64,000 nt of DNA from Apis mellifera (taxonomy: Eukaryota; Arthropoda; Insecta; Hymenoptera; Apidae): the NCBI RefSeq assembly GCF_003254395.2, contig NC_037640.1, positions 12,486,789 through 12,550,788 on the forward strand. Direction: 5' to 3'. The position numbers were made by a program, and so were the translations under genes. This document shows positions 44,301 to 60,000 of the stretch, piece by piece; position 1 is the first letter of the stretch; every line of letters begins with the position of its first letter. The notes below the pieces were generated by a model, which was not told where the DNA came from, did not search any database, and saw only the letters and a list, made by a program, of their open reading frames with translations.

Positions 44301-47300
44301 TTTTTTTTTTCGATGAAAATTATTCCTTTCGAAATTCGGTGGGATTCGAGTGGAGTTTGTTTCGCGATCGTACTCCACGAAGCAAGACTGCCCGTACACA
44401 GGTATCGGATCTCGAAATTGTAATTGAAAATCGATCCTTGAAATTACAATTAATGGATGATGAAGCGCGGATCGAATCGACTATTTTAGGGCCGTATCAA
44501 ACTAAACGCTATAGTTCAAAACGAATACATATCACTAGTTCTTAACGAGACGCGATGTAAGTATACATATAGCTCTATATATATATATATAAAACGAGAA
44601 AGAGGCGAAATAAAAAACAAAAGAGAGAAACGACAACATTAACAACTAATTTATTACACATTTACCGCATCTTATATACATAATATACATATACAAAATT
44701 GATATATATATATATTGTATATACGAGATATATATATATATATTATACGATATATACACGTGCATACAAATCGAAGATAAATAAGGTTTTGCTAAGACGA
44801 TAAAATTAAACGATACGGTCACGTGGATCGACGAGTAGAACGATAATCGGGAGATGCGCGTGCGTAGATTGTGCGACCCACGTGATCGTCGTCAGTGTAC
44901 AGCAGCGACACCGTGGAAAATGGTGGGCGTGTTCTATCGACAAAGATCCACAGGACAGTATTTTAAAGTGTCGTAGTTAGCTTAGTTCTCCTTGCGTATA
45001 TTAACGATATCTATTCCTTACACTCACATTCACCAGTCACACTTACATTGCCGCGTGCACACGAAAAAGAAAAGGAAAAGGGGGGGAAAAAATTGTATAT
45101 AAAATTTCATAACCTATACGCGATAGTGTGTTGTCTCGATAAAGAGATGAAAAGTGCGAAAAGCAAAGTGGTGTCTGACATTATTACTCGTAGTTGGTCG
45201 GTTTCCATTCGAGAAAGAAAAGGAAAAAGAAAAAGAGGATTACACGTATCCTCTTGTTAGACATTGAGCTCTGGGAATGGATCGTGTGCACACGACACGC
45301 GTACACACGTGAAGAAATTATTATATCGATGTCCTAAGATTGTTAAAGCGGAAACGATCGTCTCGAGCGTTTCGTCGAGAGCGTTTCCGCTTCGTGTAAC
45401 TCACGTTTCAATGATATTTATTATTTTTTATAATAGCGTATATACCGTGTATGTGTTTTCTGTCGTCGTACTATCCACGTTTCTCCTTACCTCGATAGAT
45501 GTTTAAATAAACGGTTGTGGGAGGGAAGAAGAGGAAAGTTGTTGCAAGTCGCAAGAAAAAAAAGAGAAGATTTTTTTCTTCCACTTTCCATGTTCTTTGA
45601 ACGTCCACCGAGATTCACCCCTCCTCCCACCCCTCCTTCCTCTTCAACAATCCTCTTATCAATTCCCTAATTATTGTGTTGTTACTTGAGAGAGGAAAAA
45701 GAAAAAAAAAAATAAAATCATTATTAGGTCGCGGTGACGAGCCGGTAAAGCCGCTCGATTGTTTAACTGCATATATGATCGTCAATCCTGGTTCGTGTCC
45801 ATGATAATAACAACAACTCTTTCACCGAGTTCGAACGTGCTTCTTAACCCTTCGTATTTTCGCCCAAAGAGAGTCAAAGCTTGCGTTTGAGAGAAAAAGA
45901 AAAAGAAAAAAAAACGAAAAAGCTTCGAAAAAAAAAAAAATTGAAAAAAAGAAACATTCAACTTTACGATCTTTAGAATGCTAAAAAATAAAAAGAAGCA
46001 AAAAAAAAAAAATAAATAAATAAATTACGCATTTTTTAGAGATTCGTCCTTTGAAACGCGTAAAATCTATCGTCGTTTTAACAAGAAGTAGAAAATTTTC
46101 GATGTTTACTAAACGTAGGATTAAATAAGCGATCGTATTTTAAGTGTATGATCGATTCAGTGGTTTCAACTTTAAACTAGTCAGCCCGCGAAGGGTTAAG
46201 AGGATTATCGAACACTGTGCACTATACTTTGTAGCGTCAATGAATAAAAAAAAAAAAAAAGAAAATAGACGATAAATACCCGTTTTTACACGACGTGTAA
46301 AATTTTTCAAGACGAAATTTTCGAGACAAAAGATCGAGGGAATCGAATTGGTAAAAAGCAGTTGAAAATCGTTAAACGAGGTATCCTACAATTCCTCGTT
46401 TCTATAAAATACACGATTCAAATTGGACAAACCAATCTACGCTCATCTTGCATCTCGTGCTTTATCACGAATTATCGCATCCCTGTGACGGATTATCGTT
46501 AATCGCAAATCAAGTTTAATTTTCATTGATGCGAATTTATAAAAAAAAAATTAGCTTAATCTTTTAACTTTGTACCTTTAAATCAAATCTTAAGTTAATT
46601 TACTTTTATAATTAATTTTTTATCTTGTGCAAAAGTTGAAATATAATTTTATTTTTATTCCGTTATATTCCTTCTTTTTTTACCCATTTTCCACTCGAGT
46701 AATAAATAGAATCTTTCTAAAAGATTCTTCTAAAAGAAAAAAAAAATCTCCATCGAGGTTAGAAATCTCTATTTATGATCTTCTCGTACAAACAAAACCG
46801 GTTTTGAATTAATTAACGTGTTAATGTTCGATAGAAAATGATATGAATTATCAAAATCATCTATATTGTATCCTATATATTATCAATGCATTAAATTTCT
46901 ATACAATATAATAATAATCGAGTTATCGTGGAAAAATATCTGAAAGCAAAGAGGTTAATAACATGTTATCAAATGAATACAAAAATTTCTAAAATTTTTC
47001 ATCTTTTTATTTTTCACGATAATTGTAATTATTCGATGCATTTGTCACAAGTGGTGCGTACATTAATTACGTAGAACAAAAGATATCGAGCAAAAGTAAT
47101 GATAACAAGTTACCTTGCAAGTAGAATATCTCTGCCTGAAGACTATAGTTGACTGATAGTTACGTACACACACGTAGTAGTTTAAATGATTAACGAATCG
47201 TGTAACAACGCAATTACCTACCGCATCTCCATTGCGTCATTTATAAAAAAAAAAAAAAACGTATCGATCAAACGTACCTCGAGACGGATAAAAAAAAAAA

Positions 47301-50300
47301 ATGAAACGAAGAATTTAGAATTAAAATAAAAATAAGAGATAGAAAATACGGCACACGTTACATCATTTCAGTATTGATTATCGTTATGTCGTTTACGATA
47401 GGAGCACGGTACTGAAATCCTTGTAATAAAAATACCTTGTGGCCAAAATCGCGATTCTTGTCCTCTTAAATGATCTAAAAAAAAAAAAAAATTCTAAACT
47501 GTTTGAAATTAACCTCTTCCTCCTTGGACGATTGATGTCGTTTCTTCCTATTTGATCGTTCAACCACAACAGTGAAATCGAAATTAAAATACGTTCGCGT
47601 TTTGCAACTTTTAATACCACGATTTCTTTGCGTCAATTATTTAGCAACCGGTTCATTCCATTAGCTTAAAGAGCTTAATTAATTATCCGAGTAATACGTT
47701 CAGTTTATCGTCAATCGCGCTTGCTTTGCCGTCGATCGAAACCACTCGAAGTTGAACACGAATTCACTCGTGTCGAAACATCAATGCCAAGTCCAAAGAG
47801 GATATATATCGCGAGTGTATTCTCGATATATATTATATCTTTTCTTTCTTCGTATAGTAAGAGCAAAAGTAACTGTTTCTTCGAGTACGATACATCGAAC
47901 TTGTATAGATATAGCATCAACGAATTTGACCAACTTCACGACGTTTTGCCATCGCGAAGATCGCAACTTATCGAATCGCAACTTATCGAATCGCAAAAAT
48001 GACCAATTTCATTGTTAATTTCGAGAAACGAGCAATGGAGACGCGGTGCAGAGAAGATCCATGTTTAATTCAAAGCGTATACATGTATCGCTTGAAGAAA
48101 TTTCGAGAAATCCTTAATCAGTTGGTTAGACATCGATATATACGAGTATATGTCGCTGGCGTATCATCATGAAATGATGGGATCGATTCACGACGATTTG
48201 ATGCAGACGTGCATCACTAAAAAAATACAATTTCACACCTCGACTCGTTTCGACCACGTGTTCTGACGTTTATACGTGTTCTACCATCGAGTAATACCAT
48301 GGAACTATCTTTCTTTTTTTTTTTTCCTTCGTTTGAAATATTCTCGATCATTTTCTTCGACAGTTTTAAATTTATAATATTTTAAAGAGCAATTTCTATT
48401 CTTTAGAATTATAATTTGGAATATTTTTGTATATTAATTCGTACGTTATTCGATGTCGAAACATTTTACGAAGGAAAACACAAAGTGAAACTAGACGAAA
48501 GATAGACGATTAAATATAATTTTCATGTAATTGTGTTTAACGTGGAAATGTCAATAATGTTGTATTAATGTTGCGTAATTGCACGTTTCTTTGCTTGATG
48601 TGTAAATGAAGAACAACGGAATCTTGAAAGCAATAATGTTTGTATTCGTTTTTATCGACCGCTTAAACGTCTTGATATTTTATTCGTTTATTCATTTATC
48701 GAATAGCAAAGGAACCGATAGATGGCCGACATCACGGCCACAGGTGTCCTTAATCGTAGTAACGTATGCGTAAAATTTTTCTAATCATTGTATCGCAAGT
48801 ACCAAAGGTCGTTGTTTAACAAACGATGTAAATAACGATTAATAACCAAATGAACAATTTCATGTAATTTTTATGTTCATAATTCTTATGTTTATACCGT
48901 TGAAGATTTGTCCTGTAAAAGATTTATGATTAAAAAATAAATGTTTATAAAATTCGAGTATTCTAAATATAACAAACGTGACTTATATTCTATATAACTT
49001 GAAACGTTATTTATAAAAATTTTACGGAAATTTTTCGGCAAAATAAAAATTTTCTTTTTTTTTTTTTTTTTTGTAAATTTGTAGTATATAGAATATAAGT
49101 TAAAAATATATGTGAAATTCACGATGCAATTAACTGAAACGGAAAAACGGAATGAGATAAAAATGTATGTATCTATATATATATATATATATGATGTAAA
49201 AGAAAAAAAAAAAAATACATCTTTATAACGACCAAGATTTTATTTTAAATATCAAATATCGCTCGTATTTTAATATTTATCTCGAGTAATTAATTAAAGA
49301 ATAATAATAAATAATTAATTAACTTAAAAGGAATGATCTTGCTTTTTATCGCGTTTTTATGTATCGGACACTTCCATAGACACTTTTTATCAGGAACGTA
49401 TACGTATTTCGTTTCTTTGGCGTGAAAAAACTAACTTTACGTAAGTTCCGCGCTGAATCGAACAACTTGATAAGAGAAAAACTGCATGAACATGAGCGTA
49501 AAAAAAGGAAAGTTTAAAGCGAGAAAAAAAAGAGGATGAAACGCTCCCGATTTACCAACAATTCGATGATTAGTTTTAATCCCTTTTGTACGTTTATATG
49601 CAGTTAAATAACGTGTACATAAGTAATCTAAATCAGTGTTGTGAGATTAATGCGATTGTAATACCTACACACCGAACCCCATTATTAGCGGAAGGCATGT
49701 GCTTCGAATTATTATCCTTGAAATTTCGTGAGGTGATTAAACAGTCCTTTCGAAACATCGTTCGTCCTTCTTAATGTCGTTGATCTGGGACGATCCAGTT
49801 TCCATTATTCTTGTTGAACTAACCAATACGATTCTACTAGTGTTTGGTTATGTATTTAAGATACTTCTTCGTTATTGTTTGTGAGAACAAATGTATCAAT
49901 AATCAATAATTGTTTGTTATAAACTAGAGACAAAAATATGTTATGAATGTCGTTATGAAAAAATATTTCGTATAATTTTTATTTCAAATTTTAATTTTTA
50001 AAAATTTCACATAATTAATTATTTCTTTTATTTTTTTTTCGTCAAACGAAAAATGTTTAGTAACTGAAAAATAAAAAAAAGAATAAACAAATTGTGCTTG
50101 ATCTCAAATTGACGATATTAAGAATATATTTTTATTATCATTACCTTATATAAATACCTTACCTCAAATTATTTGTCTCTTAAAATCAAGAGATGATAAA
50201 TTAAAGAAAATTTAATCGGAAACAAAAACGGAAAATGCAAATTTGAAATATGCATTATATAAGCATTTATTGTAATTATTCACGTTAAATATATTTATAT

Positions 50301-50600
50301 TGTTCTTCGTTTTATCTAAAACAATGAAAATATGTAAATTATAAATTTTTTTTAAATACTCGAAAAAAAAACATAAGAAATTGAAGAAAAAATGGATATC
50401 TTTAATTAAATAATATAAAATAATAATATAATAATTAAATAAATTTATTTTCTTCCCTGTACTGAAAATTCAGTAAATTCCTAAAAGTAGTTTCAAAATA
50501 AATATCTCGATGAGAAATTCTAGATGAAAACGCCCTCGAAGAAAATCGCGAAACGTAGACTTGCTTCTTCTCTCAGTGAAGTAATGTTATATCGTGTTGA
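41358..50600. other. intergenic, AT content rising to the right
   Basis: No gene is supported. It holds a GC-rich island at 43540-43830, a candidate terminal exon near 44402, TA runs (44578, 44703-44745, 49172), and many poly-A runs between 45.7 and 47.5 kb. CpG is frequent to about 48 kb and then thins. Confidence 0.5.
44402..44545 (+). other. possible terminal coding exon
   Basis: After the possible acceptor CCGTACACAG (44392-44401) one frame reads VSDLEIVIENRSLKLQLMDD, then EARIESTILGPYQTKRYSSK and a stop at 44543-44545. The composition is hydrophilic and not low-complexity. No upstream partner exon is visible, and the tract before the AG is not pyrimidine-rich. The product is unknown. 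Confidence 0.2.
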
Positions 50601-51019
50601 TACTGCATCAAATTCGATTGAACGAATATGTCGTTGATTTGCGCGTGCGCGGGAAATTTAAATAATGTAATACATAGATGAGCACATGAGTTTATAATAC
50701 ATTTCAGTTTATTTTCACAGTTTCATCGATAGATGGCGCAAATAAATTAAAGTTATATTTTCATTAATATATGTTTCATATAAATATAATTTTATTCTAA
50801 GCAAAAAAAAATAATATAAGTTATGAAAAACAAATTATTTATAAATTATTCAATAATTTATATTATAAAATTATAGTTAATTTCACTTGTAATATAAAAA
50901 TATACCCAAAGACTAAATTTACCCATAATGCTCATAATATTTGGCGGTGGAATATTCAAAACAGTGAGAAAAATTAACCTAAAACATGAATTTTAATATA
51001 TGTTAATCTAACGTCAAAC
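50600..51019 (+). promoter_or_regulatory. promoter and 5' leader region of rotatin
   Basis: The region just before the start codon holds CATCGATA at 50724-50731, one base off the insect DRE (TATCGATA), next to GATGGCGC. A short upstream ORF (ATG 50986, stop 51004-51006) lies in the likely leader. No TATA box stands out; the transcription start is unknown. Confidence 0.35.
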
Positions 51020-54000
51020 ATGAGTGGAATAACAGCAATACATGTTAAAAAATTAAGTAAATATAAATTTTTCATATATTTTATCTGTCTAGATATAATC
51101 TAAAAAAAAATTCTTTTAATTTTTCAGGTCACAATATTGAAGAAATACGATTGAGAGCATTAGATAATATTATTTCAAAATACGATCTTGGTTTTGGTTG
51201 TGATTGTGATGCTGTAAGGAAAGAATTAATAATAAAATTATTTAATTGGTTTTCATTTGAAACTTTTTCGCAAACTCAAAAAGTTTTAGATTTATTACTT
51301 CGTTTACTAAAGGTACTTATTTATAATAAATATATGTTTAATTTTTTCTAAAAATATAGTTTTTTTTAATTCTTTTTAAATCATAAAAATCAATAAAAAT
51401 AAAGTATGAATTATTATATCAAAATTAAAATTTTATTTTTCAAATATATATTGTTATATGTTTTTAAGATAAGTGATAAAAATTATTTAAATGCATTTGG
51501 TAAAGTAAGATTTCAAAATGAGCTACATGAATTAAGAAGAAAATTAGATTCAGAATGGTATGAAAAATTAAATGAAATTGAAGAAGCTGTTCTTAATTCA
51601 GAGAAATTGCAAACAATATTATTAAAATCAGAAACTATAAAGGTTTGTATAAAACTTTATTAATAATATTTCAAAAAAAACATTTTAAAGAAATATATAT
51701 CAAATTTTTTCAAGGATCCTAGTTCTCCGAAAATGGGATTTATCGATTATGATCGACATAGAACACGTATAAAAGATTATGAATATAATGAAATTAACAA
51801 AATACAAACGAAAGAAGACCATTTGTCTCAAAATATTACTCCTGTTCTAAATAAGTAAATATTTTAAATGCTTTTTCCATGGTATAATAATTCAATTGTA
51901 ATTGAACAAATATATATAAATAAAAATGTATTACATTTATTTTATAGCACAGTACCATTTGATTTAACATTGGAAGGTGGAGATGGAACTCCAGTATCCA
52001 AAGCTACAGAAGGTGGCATTAAATGGTTAATCATGCCATGGCAACCTTTAGTTGCTTCAGATAGAGGTGTTTTAGCAGCAGTTGAAGATGCTCTAAATAA
52101 TAATTTAGATACAAATCTTATATTACATACTTGTCAATTTATAACAAATGTAATGATGCAGGATTTTCCAGCAGAAGTTTTTCTTCAAAGACCAACTATT
52201 GTTCATGTATATAAATATTTCAATTTTTTATTTGATTAATATATTTATTAATTTTATTCAAAAACATGGAATAAAATTTCAGATATTGCATAATTTGTTA
52301 AAATCTAGTATAAATGCAAAAAATACTAATTTTAAAAGTATTGTACCAATGGTGTTAAAAACGCTTCATAAATTAACACGTTCTTTAAGATTAAGAATTT
52401 ATTATTATTGTGAACCATGCATTGCAAATAAAAAACAAAAAGTAAATAAATATAATTAAATTAAATAATTATATTATTTAAAGATAACATGATATATTGA
52501 CAATATATATATTTTTTAGTTATTAACAGAAAAATTAAGCAGTAATGCTTATTCTTCTTCTGAAATAAGAGATAGTCCTGATGGGGGATTCCCAGAAGTT
52601 AATTATCAAGCATATCAATCTACTGTAAGTATTTATTTAAAATTTCATAAATATTCATAATATTTATAATTTTTAATCTTCTATATTTTATCTAGGATAC
52701 AAGTGAAAGAAGTCAAAGTGTATCTGATAATATTGATGATTCTATTTTACAATTGCAACAAATGCTTATTCCAATTTTTTGCATTGAAACTTTAAAACAT
52801 GTTATATCTCAATTAAGTATTTCTATTGATTCCAAATTTTTATTAAGAGACATCAAGTACATGATAGATTTGATGTATGAATTAGTAGAATTACTTATTA
52901 TTAGCATCATGCCAAATGTTTGGCTTTGTAATGATGATATTGCCTTAAAAGTAATTGAAGATATGAAAGTATTATTTGGCATCTTAGGAGATGTTATAGA
53001 ATATTTTGGAAACTATAGCACAATGGATGACTTCAGGATAACATATTTGCATCTTATAACTATTACAATGAAACTTTTAAGTCATATTGTTCCTTTGGAA
53101 ATAGCAGATATTATTTTTCCTAAATCTCTTAAAACATCAATATGTATAGCTATAATAGATGCTGCTATTTATTTTTTATATCCAAAATTACATTCTATAT
53201 TACAAGAATATGGCCGTGTAAGTAATTTTCAGATTTATATATAATATAGTTCCAATAATTGTAATAATACATGAAAATTAAAAAATATCATTCATTATTC
53301 TTTATATAGCAATTTCAAGATTCAGATGAAATAACGTATATTAAAATATTTGATGAATTAAGAATAATAATGAAATCAATGCAAGCAATTATAGATTTAT
53401 TAAAAAACAAATCTAATTCATCTCATTCAGAAGTCTTAAAAATGTTATACTCTTCAAAATTAAGTTTATCTTATCACAAAAATTTCAGCATTGTTAAAAA
53501 AACTATTGAATTTTTACAAAATATAAATAAGTATATATCTTTTATAAATTATATTAATTTAAAACTATTACTTATTAATAAAATTTAATTATTATATATT
53601 AATAAATATAATTTATTTAATATTCAAGGTATTCTTTAAATGATGAAGATCATAAATTAGCTACAAAATTAATATTAAATTTATTAGCAAATGCAGATGC
53701 AGATATACAATATATTACATATCTCGAATGTCATACTTTAACTAAAAAAATTCTAGGAATAGAATATAGAAATGAAATGTTATCCTGGGAAAATTTAATG
53801 TTTTTATTTGAATCATCTGTGTTAACTGAAATTGTATCTTATGGTATAACACATGATGATAAAAGGGTAAAATAAAATTTTATAAATAAGTTTTATCTTT
53901 AATAATACAATTATAAAAAATCATTTATATTTTTATTAGATCAGAGAAATGTCTGAAGAAATATTAATTTATATTCTAAAAGGAAGATTACAAATGGGAG

Positions 54001-57000
54001 AAAATGGATGGTTAAAATCATTAGAAGTAATAGTACCAGTATTGCCTATTTTACAGTGTTATGCTCATTCTTCTACAACTTTAGGTCAATGTGTAACAAA
54101 AATCTTTGATCCTGATATTTCTACTAACATACAATTACCATTTATTGAGGTATTATTGAAAGAATATATTTTATATATATATAATTAAGTTTTAAAATAT
54201 TATAATCAAATATATGTTTATTTAAAAGGTTTTAAAAGGTAATTTAAGGTTCCTATTTTCATCAGAAGAAGCTATTAGAGAAGAAGCTATTTGTAGATTG
54301 ATTTGGCTTCTTGAAAAAGAAAAAAATTCAGTTCAAAAATTACCACGATTATCATCTTTACACGATTTACCATTTAATTCGCTTTGCATATTTGATCGTC
54401 AAACGTCTTTTAAAAAATCTGAAGGCAATTATCAGGTTATATATTTTTATATATACACATTTAAACTTAAAAATTTTATATATAATATAATGTAATATAT
54501 TTAATTTTACAGAGAAGTAATTTATTATCAGTACTTGAAATGTTAAATGATTCAGACGTTGATCCAAAAATAAGAAAATCAGCATTAGTGCAAATTAGTG
54601 TCATGCTTACAGATTCTTCTTTACATAAGTTGTTTATTAGTGAAAATGGATTACCGCTAATTTTAAACATATTTAATAGTGCTTTGGTAAAATTTATTTT
54701 ATAATTTTTATTTTTGCATTTTATACAAATAATATTTTTAATTCTTTATAAAAGATATTAATTTTTAGGTTGAAAAAGAATATAATAATTATCCAGATTC
54801 TGTCATTCCTATAATTACTATACTAAAATTATTAGCATCTTCTGAATCTTCTATACGTCAAGATTTATCTACTCGTATTAATGTTTTTTCGAATATAATT
54901 AGAAGTAAGTATAACAAAAATATTGAAGTATATAAAATAATTTCTACTTAAATAAATGAATATATTAAAATTGCTTATGATCAAAAAATATTTTTTAGGT
55001 CTTTTCCTATTTCCAAATAACGAATGTGTTAAAATTGATGGTTCACAATTATTATGTATATTACTTTATAATGATTACATTATAAGATTGAGTGAAAAAT
55101 ATACAGAAAATTATAATCATTTAAATATTGCTTTACCTTATATTGTTATATCTAAGATGAAATTACCACTCATTTGTAAATCACATTCGAAAATAAGTAG
55201 ACATAGACGATCAGATATATCTGGTAAATTATAAATTTCAAATTTTAAATTTAATAATTATATATATCTATGTCAATATTAAAAATGTTACTGTATAATT
55301 TGTTATTAGAAAATTTATTAAATTTACTTTTTTTTGTTATCCAGTTCTTCATGACAATAATTCATTATCATTAACATTTATAAAACAATATTGGATATGG
55401 GAATGGCATAATGGTATAAATGTACTTTGGAAAAATTTAAACAATCTTTATGATTCTGATGTATCAGAAAAACTGAAAATTCAAGAAAACGAATTTTTAG
55501 TTTTACGTCTTAGTTCTTCTTATTACTGCTGTCAACAACAATTGTATAATATACAAAATTCAACTACTCATGACTCAGTTTCATGTGCACTTGATTATCT
55601 TACAATGTGATTATTGTTTACAATATTTTTATAATAATTGTTTATAATTCTGTTTCAATGAAAACAATTGTTTTCAAGTTGCTAATCATTTTTTTAGGTA
55701 CATAAAATTTTATAAGATGCAACAATATGAAGAAATAAAAGACATAAGCTTATTACCTTGGGAACGAACATTTGAACGATTTTTATATTCACAACCTGCA
55801 AGTAAAGAAGACTGTGATTTATTTGTTGAAGTTTTAAATTTTCTACAACTTTATATCAATATTACAAAAAATGGTAAAATTTAAATAATTAATAAAATTT
55901 GCATTATATTATTATTATTATTTAAAATATAATAAAAATAATTTTATGTTTTTACATAAATTAGGAAAGTATACATGGACTTATAAAATAATGAAAAATA
56001 TAACTAAATCATTGGCTGAATTATTAAAAAACTCGGAATTAGATAATCAAAATATACATCAATCTATATTGAAATTAGCTCGTATATGTTCAGCTGTAGA
56101 AGAAACTGAGAAGTCTAGTATGGAAGATCAGAACGTTTGGTTACATTTTATTGAATTAATTATTTCTACTTTATGTTTAGGAGAGCAACAGCATTATTAT
56201 AATTTAGGTGAATTTCTTTTCTATATGATATTACATAATATTTGCAAACCTGTATAAAGTAAATTATGATTTCATTACAGCTTACCTTGATTGGTTATTA
56301 ACGTGTTTAACATATTTAATTGGAAAGTGCAATTGGATAGATTATAAAAATTTATTAATATCATTAGGAAACTCATTGATCGAACTAATTATATCGTTTC
56401 ATGGAGCTGGAACAGTTAGCTTTATGGGTTTATCCATAACTAGAAATTCTATTATATGTCTTAATCATTTGTTATATCAAATGCAAATAAACTTTAATAA
56501 AAATGTAAGTATAATCATTATATATCAGATGTACATATCATAAAAAATTTAATATATATAAATATTTTCAGATTTTTGCGCAATTTTGGTATGAAGAAGA
56601 TCGTACGTTAAATTGGTTGCCTATGTTATGGCAAAATCGCGATCCTTTAATTCGAGCATCTGCTTTACAATTATTAGCTGGACTTATGAATAATTTACAC
56701 ACTGCTTCTCAATTATTAAATTCTGTAGCATTAGCACCAAGCGAATTATGTCAGACATTACTTCAATGTATTGCTAGTAGAGAAGAATCATGCATTGTTA
56801 GAGAACAAGCTTGTTGTGCATTCAGTAGTTTAGTGAAAAATTGCAATTCTATAATTTTTCAATATGTAAGTAAATATTAAATTCCATTATAAATTTATTA
56901 TGAATCCATTATAAATAATATAAGATTATTTCTAAGTTAAATATAAATTTTTATTTTATTATTATTATTATTATATAATGCTTTATTTAGATGGATTCTC

Positions 57001-60000
57001 TGAAAGCAAGTTCTATTTTAATATATATAGAACAAAATAACACTTATTACGAAATAAGTGTGCTATGTTCTAGTATTTATATGTTTACTTCTTTGGACTG
57101 TGACCATATGAATAATCAAGAACAAGAAACTGGGAAAGTCCCATCTATTCATAGTATGCAATCAAGTTGTACGTCAATGGTATCGCGTACAATTTCACAT
57201 CTGTATAATTGTCAAGATGAATTACAACCTTGTATGTATATATTTTCTAACTATTTTATAAACAAATGAAAAATTACAAATATAAATATCAATTTATATT
57301 TATATTTTATAGTTTCCGCCAGAGGATCAACTACTGACATAGATAATTATTTACAATTAGTAGCAACACCATCATTGATAACAGCTATATGTAGATTATT
57401 AAATAATTTAATATTTATAGGAAAACAAGAAGTTGTTCATCAAATTTATGAGCATTCTATTGACAAATATTTAATTGGGTAATTAAATATGTATAATCTA
57501 GAGCATGTATAATATTTGTTATATTAAAATTAATACTTTTTTAGGATTTATATTTATAATCTTTCAGATGCATCAATGAAATTCCTAAAGATGTGGAAAA
57601 TAAAAAGAATTTAACACATTCCTGTGATGTATTAGAAATGTATATTAATATTTGTACAGTTTTAACAAACTGTATTACACATAGTAATGAATATACTCTT
57701 GTAGCTAACTTTTCTCTTGATTCACTTTACAAGTTATTTTGTTTTTTAAACTATGATTTATATTGTAAGTAAAAAATCTAAATTGACAAAAAATTTTTTT
57801 TCTTAAAAAAAATTCAATATAAATTAAATTATTATGACGTAATAATATGCAGGTAATAATACATCCGAGTTGATATCATTACGAAATAAGCTCTGGACTG
57901 AGATTTTCAATTTTATAGCCGTACTTTCGTTAACGGAAAATCAACATTTTGAATCAATTCAAACTGCTTTAGAATTGTGTGGTCCAGAAATTGTACTTTC
58001 ATCCATTTGTATTGCAATGAAAGATTCTAGTCCAGAACTTCGTATCAGTGCTATAAGTTGTCTCGCATTTCTACTTTCTCAGGAAATTCAAAAAGATTCT
58101 TTAGGAAAAAGTAATATTTCATTACAATTGGTAATAGATACTCCTTCAATTAAATTATTAACTGGCAACAAAAATGATTTGAGAGAAATTATATCCGACG
58201 TTAATAAACTTTCTTTACAAAACGTCAATATATATTCATCAAAATCAAATGAAAATAAAAATATCCCTTTAGTTTCCGAAAAAATAACAGATTGTGAAAT
58301 TGAAAAAAAGGAAATTATTATAAGTGAAGAGCTTTGTAATATTTTATTACAATTATTTATAGCTCATAATTATAATAAATCTAAAAAAAATAAAAAATTA
58401 AATGATGATAAGGATTTGATCACAAGCGCGCTCACTAATTTATTGTGTGTATCAAATATAGCCAAAAAAGTTGCATTGAGAGAAAATTTATCTGAAACAG
58501 TTTTAATGATATTAAAGGAATTGTATGTCAGATTGAATATACAACCTTTTGAACTTTTTAAAAATCAAACAGATCGTGAAAAAAAGGTAATTTATAATAT
58601 ATATATATATATATATATATGATATCATTATCATCCAATAATCAATTAAGAATTCCCTAATATTATAATTTTAAGAAAAACATGCAAATATTATTCATAT
58701 ATTGACATAGAATTTCCAGTATCATTTTGACAATTGCAGTAAAAAATTTTCCTTATTTTTTTAGATTCATCCATTACTATATGACGTGAATGCTATTTTA
58801 ATATTATTAATGAATTTTATGTATAGTAGTATAGAAGTTAAAGAAGTTTTGATGAAATCTGGACTAGCAGATGTGTTACATAAATTGTGGGCTTGGATTG
58901 CATTAAATAAAACAGTTACAACTACTGCTTTAAAATTGCTAGCAACCTACACTACAAAATGTTCTGCAGGTATTAAAATTTAAATATTATACATTTATTA
59001 CTAAATTATTATTAAAAAAAATATTAAATGAATAATCATTATATAAATGATTTTAATTTTTTAGCAGCGCAATCTTTGACATTAACAACTATTTTACCAG
59101 GAACAGGTCTTAGAAAAACTCCAAATACTCTCGCTCTTATACATGTTATTATACAATTAGTTTGTAAAGAAATAGATAAAGCAGGTCAATCTTTTGATAA
59201 TCATAAGTTACACTTTGGCTTTCATGTTTTGCGAAATGCAATACATGTTCATGAATGTAGAGTATCGATTTCAAAGGTAATTTGATATTTTATAAATATA
59301 TTACTTTCAAAAAAAAAAAAAAAAAATAACATTTATTTATTGATTTAAATCTCTTAGAGTAATCTCCTACAATTTTTTACGAAAATACATCCAATTACGA
59401 CGAAACGGGCAAAACCATGGCCACTTGTTGAGTTATATTGTTTAGAATTTTTAATTGATTTTACTTATTACGAAGAGGGGCAATTATGCGTCCCAAAGGT
59501 AAAATTATATTTCTAATTTATAATTTAAATTTTCATATCTCAATATCAAATAAAAAAAATTTTAATTTCCGTGATATGTAAATTAATTATTATTCGTTAT
59601 ATCATATAATTATGAATAATTCATTGTTTTTTTCAGGCTGTTGATGGGTTGGATGTTTTATTGCAATTGTCAAAATACTCTTCATCATCTAATAGAATTC
59701 TTGCAATTTCCATATTACGTAATCTTGCGTTTAACATGACTAATCGACCGCGATTACTTAGTTCAGGTAAATTAATATATAATTCATCTTCAGTATCGCA
59801 TTATATTATTATTTAAATTACTCTTAACACAATAAAAATGTTTCAGTGGATTTTATTAATGTTCTACATGATATATTTAAAAATGGTTCTTTAGATGAGA
59901 TTAAAATAGCAGGTTCTATGTTATGGTCTTTAATATCTAACAATCAGAAAGGAAAATTAATTATACGAAGTGCTGGTTTTTCTCAAAGTATACAAGAAGC

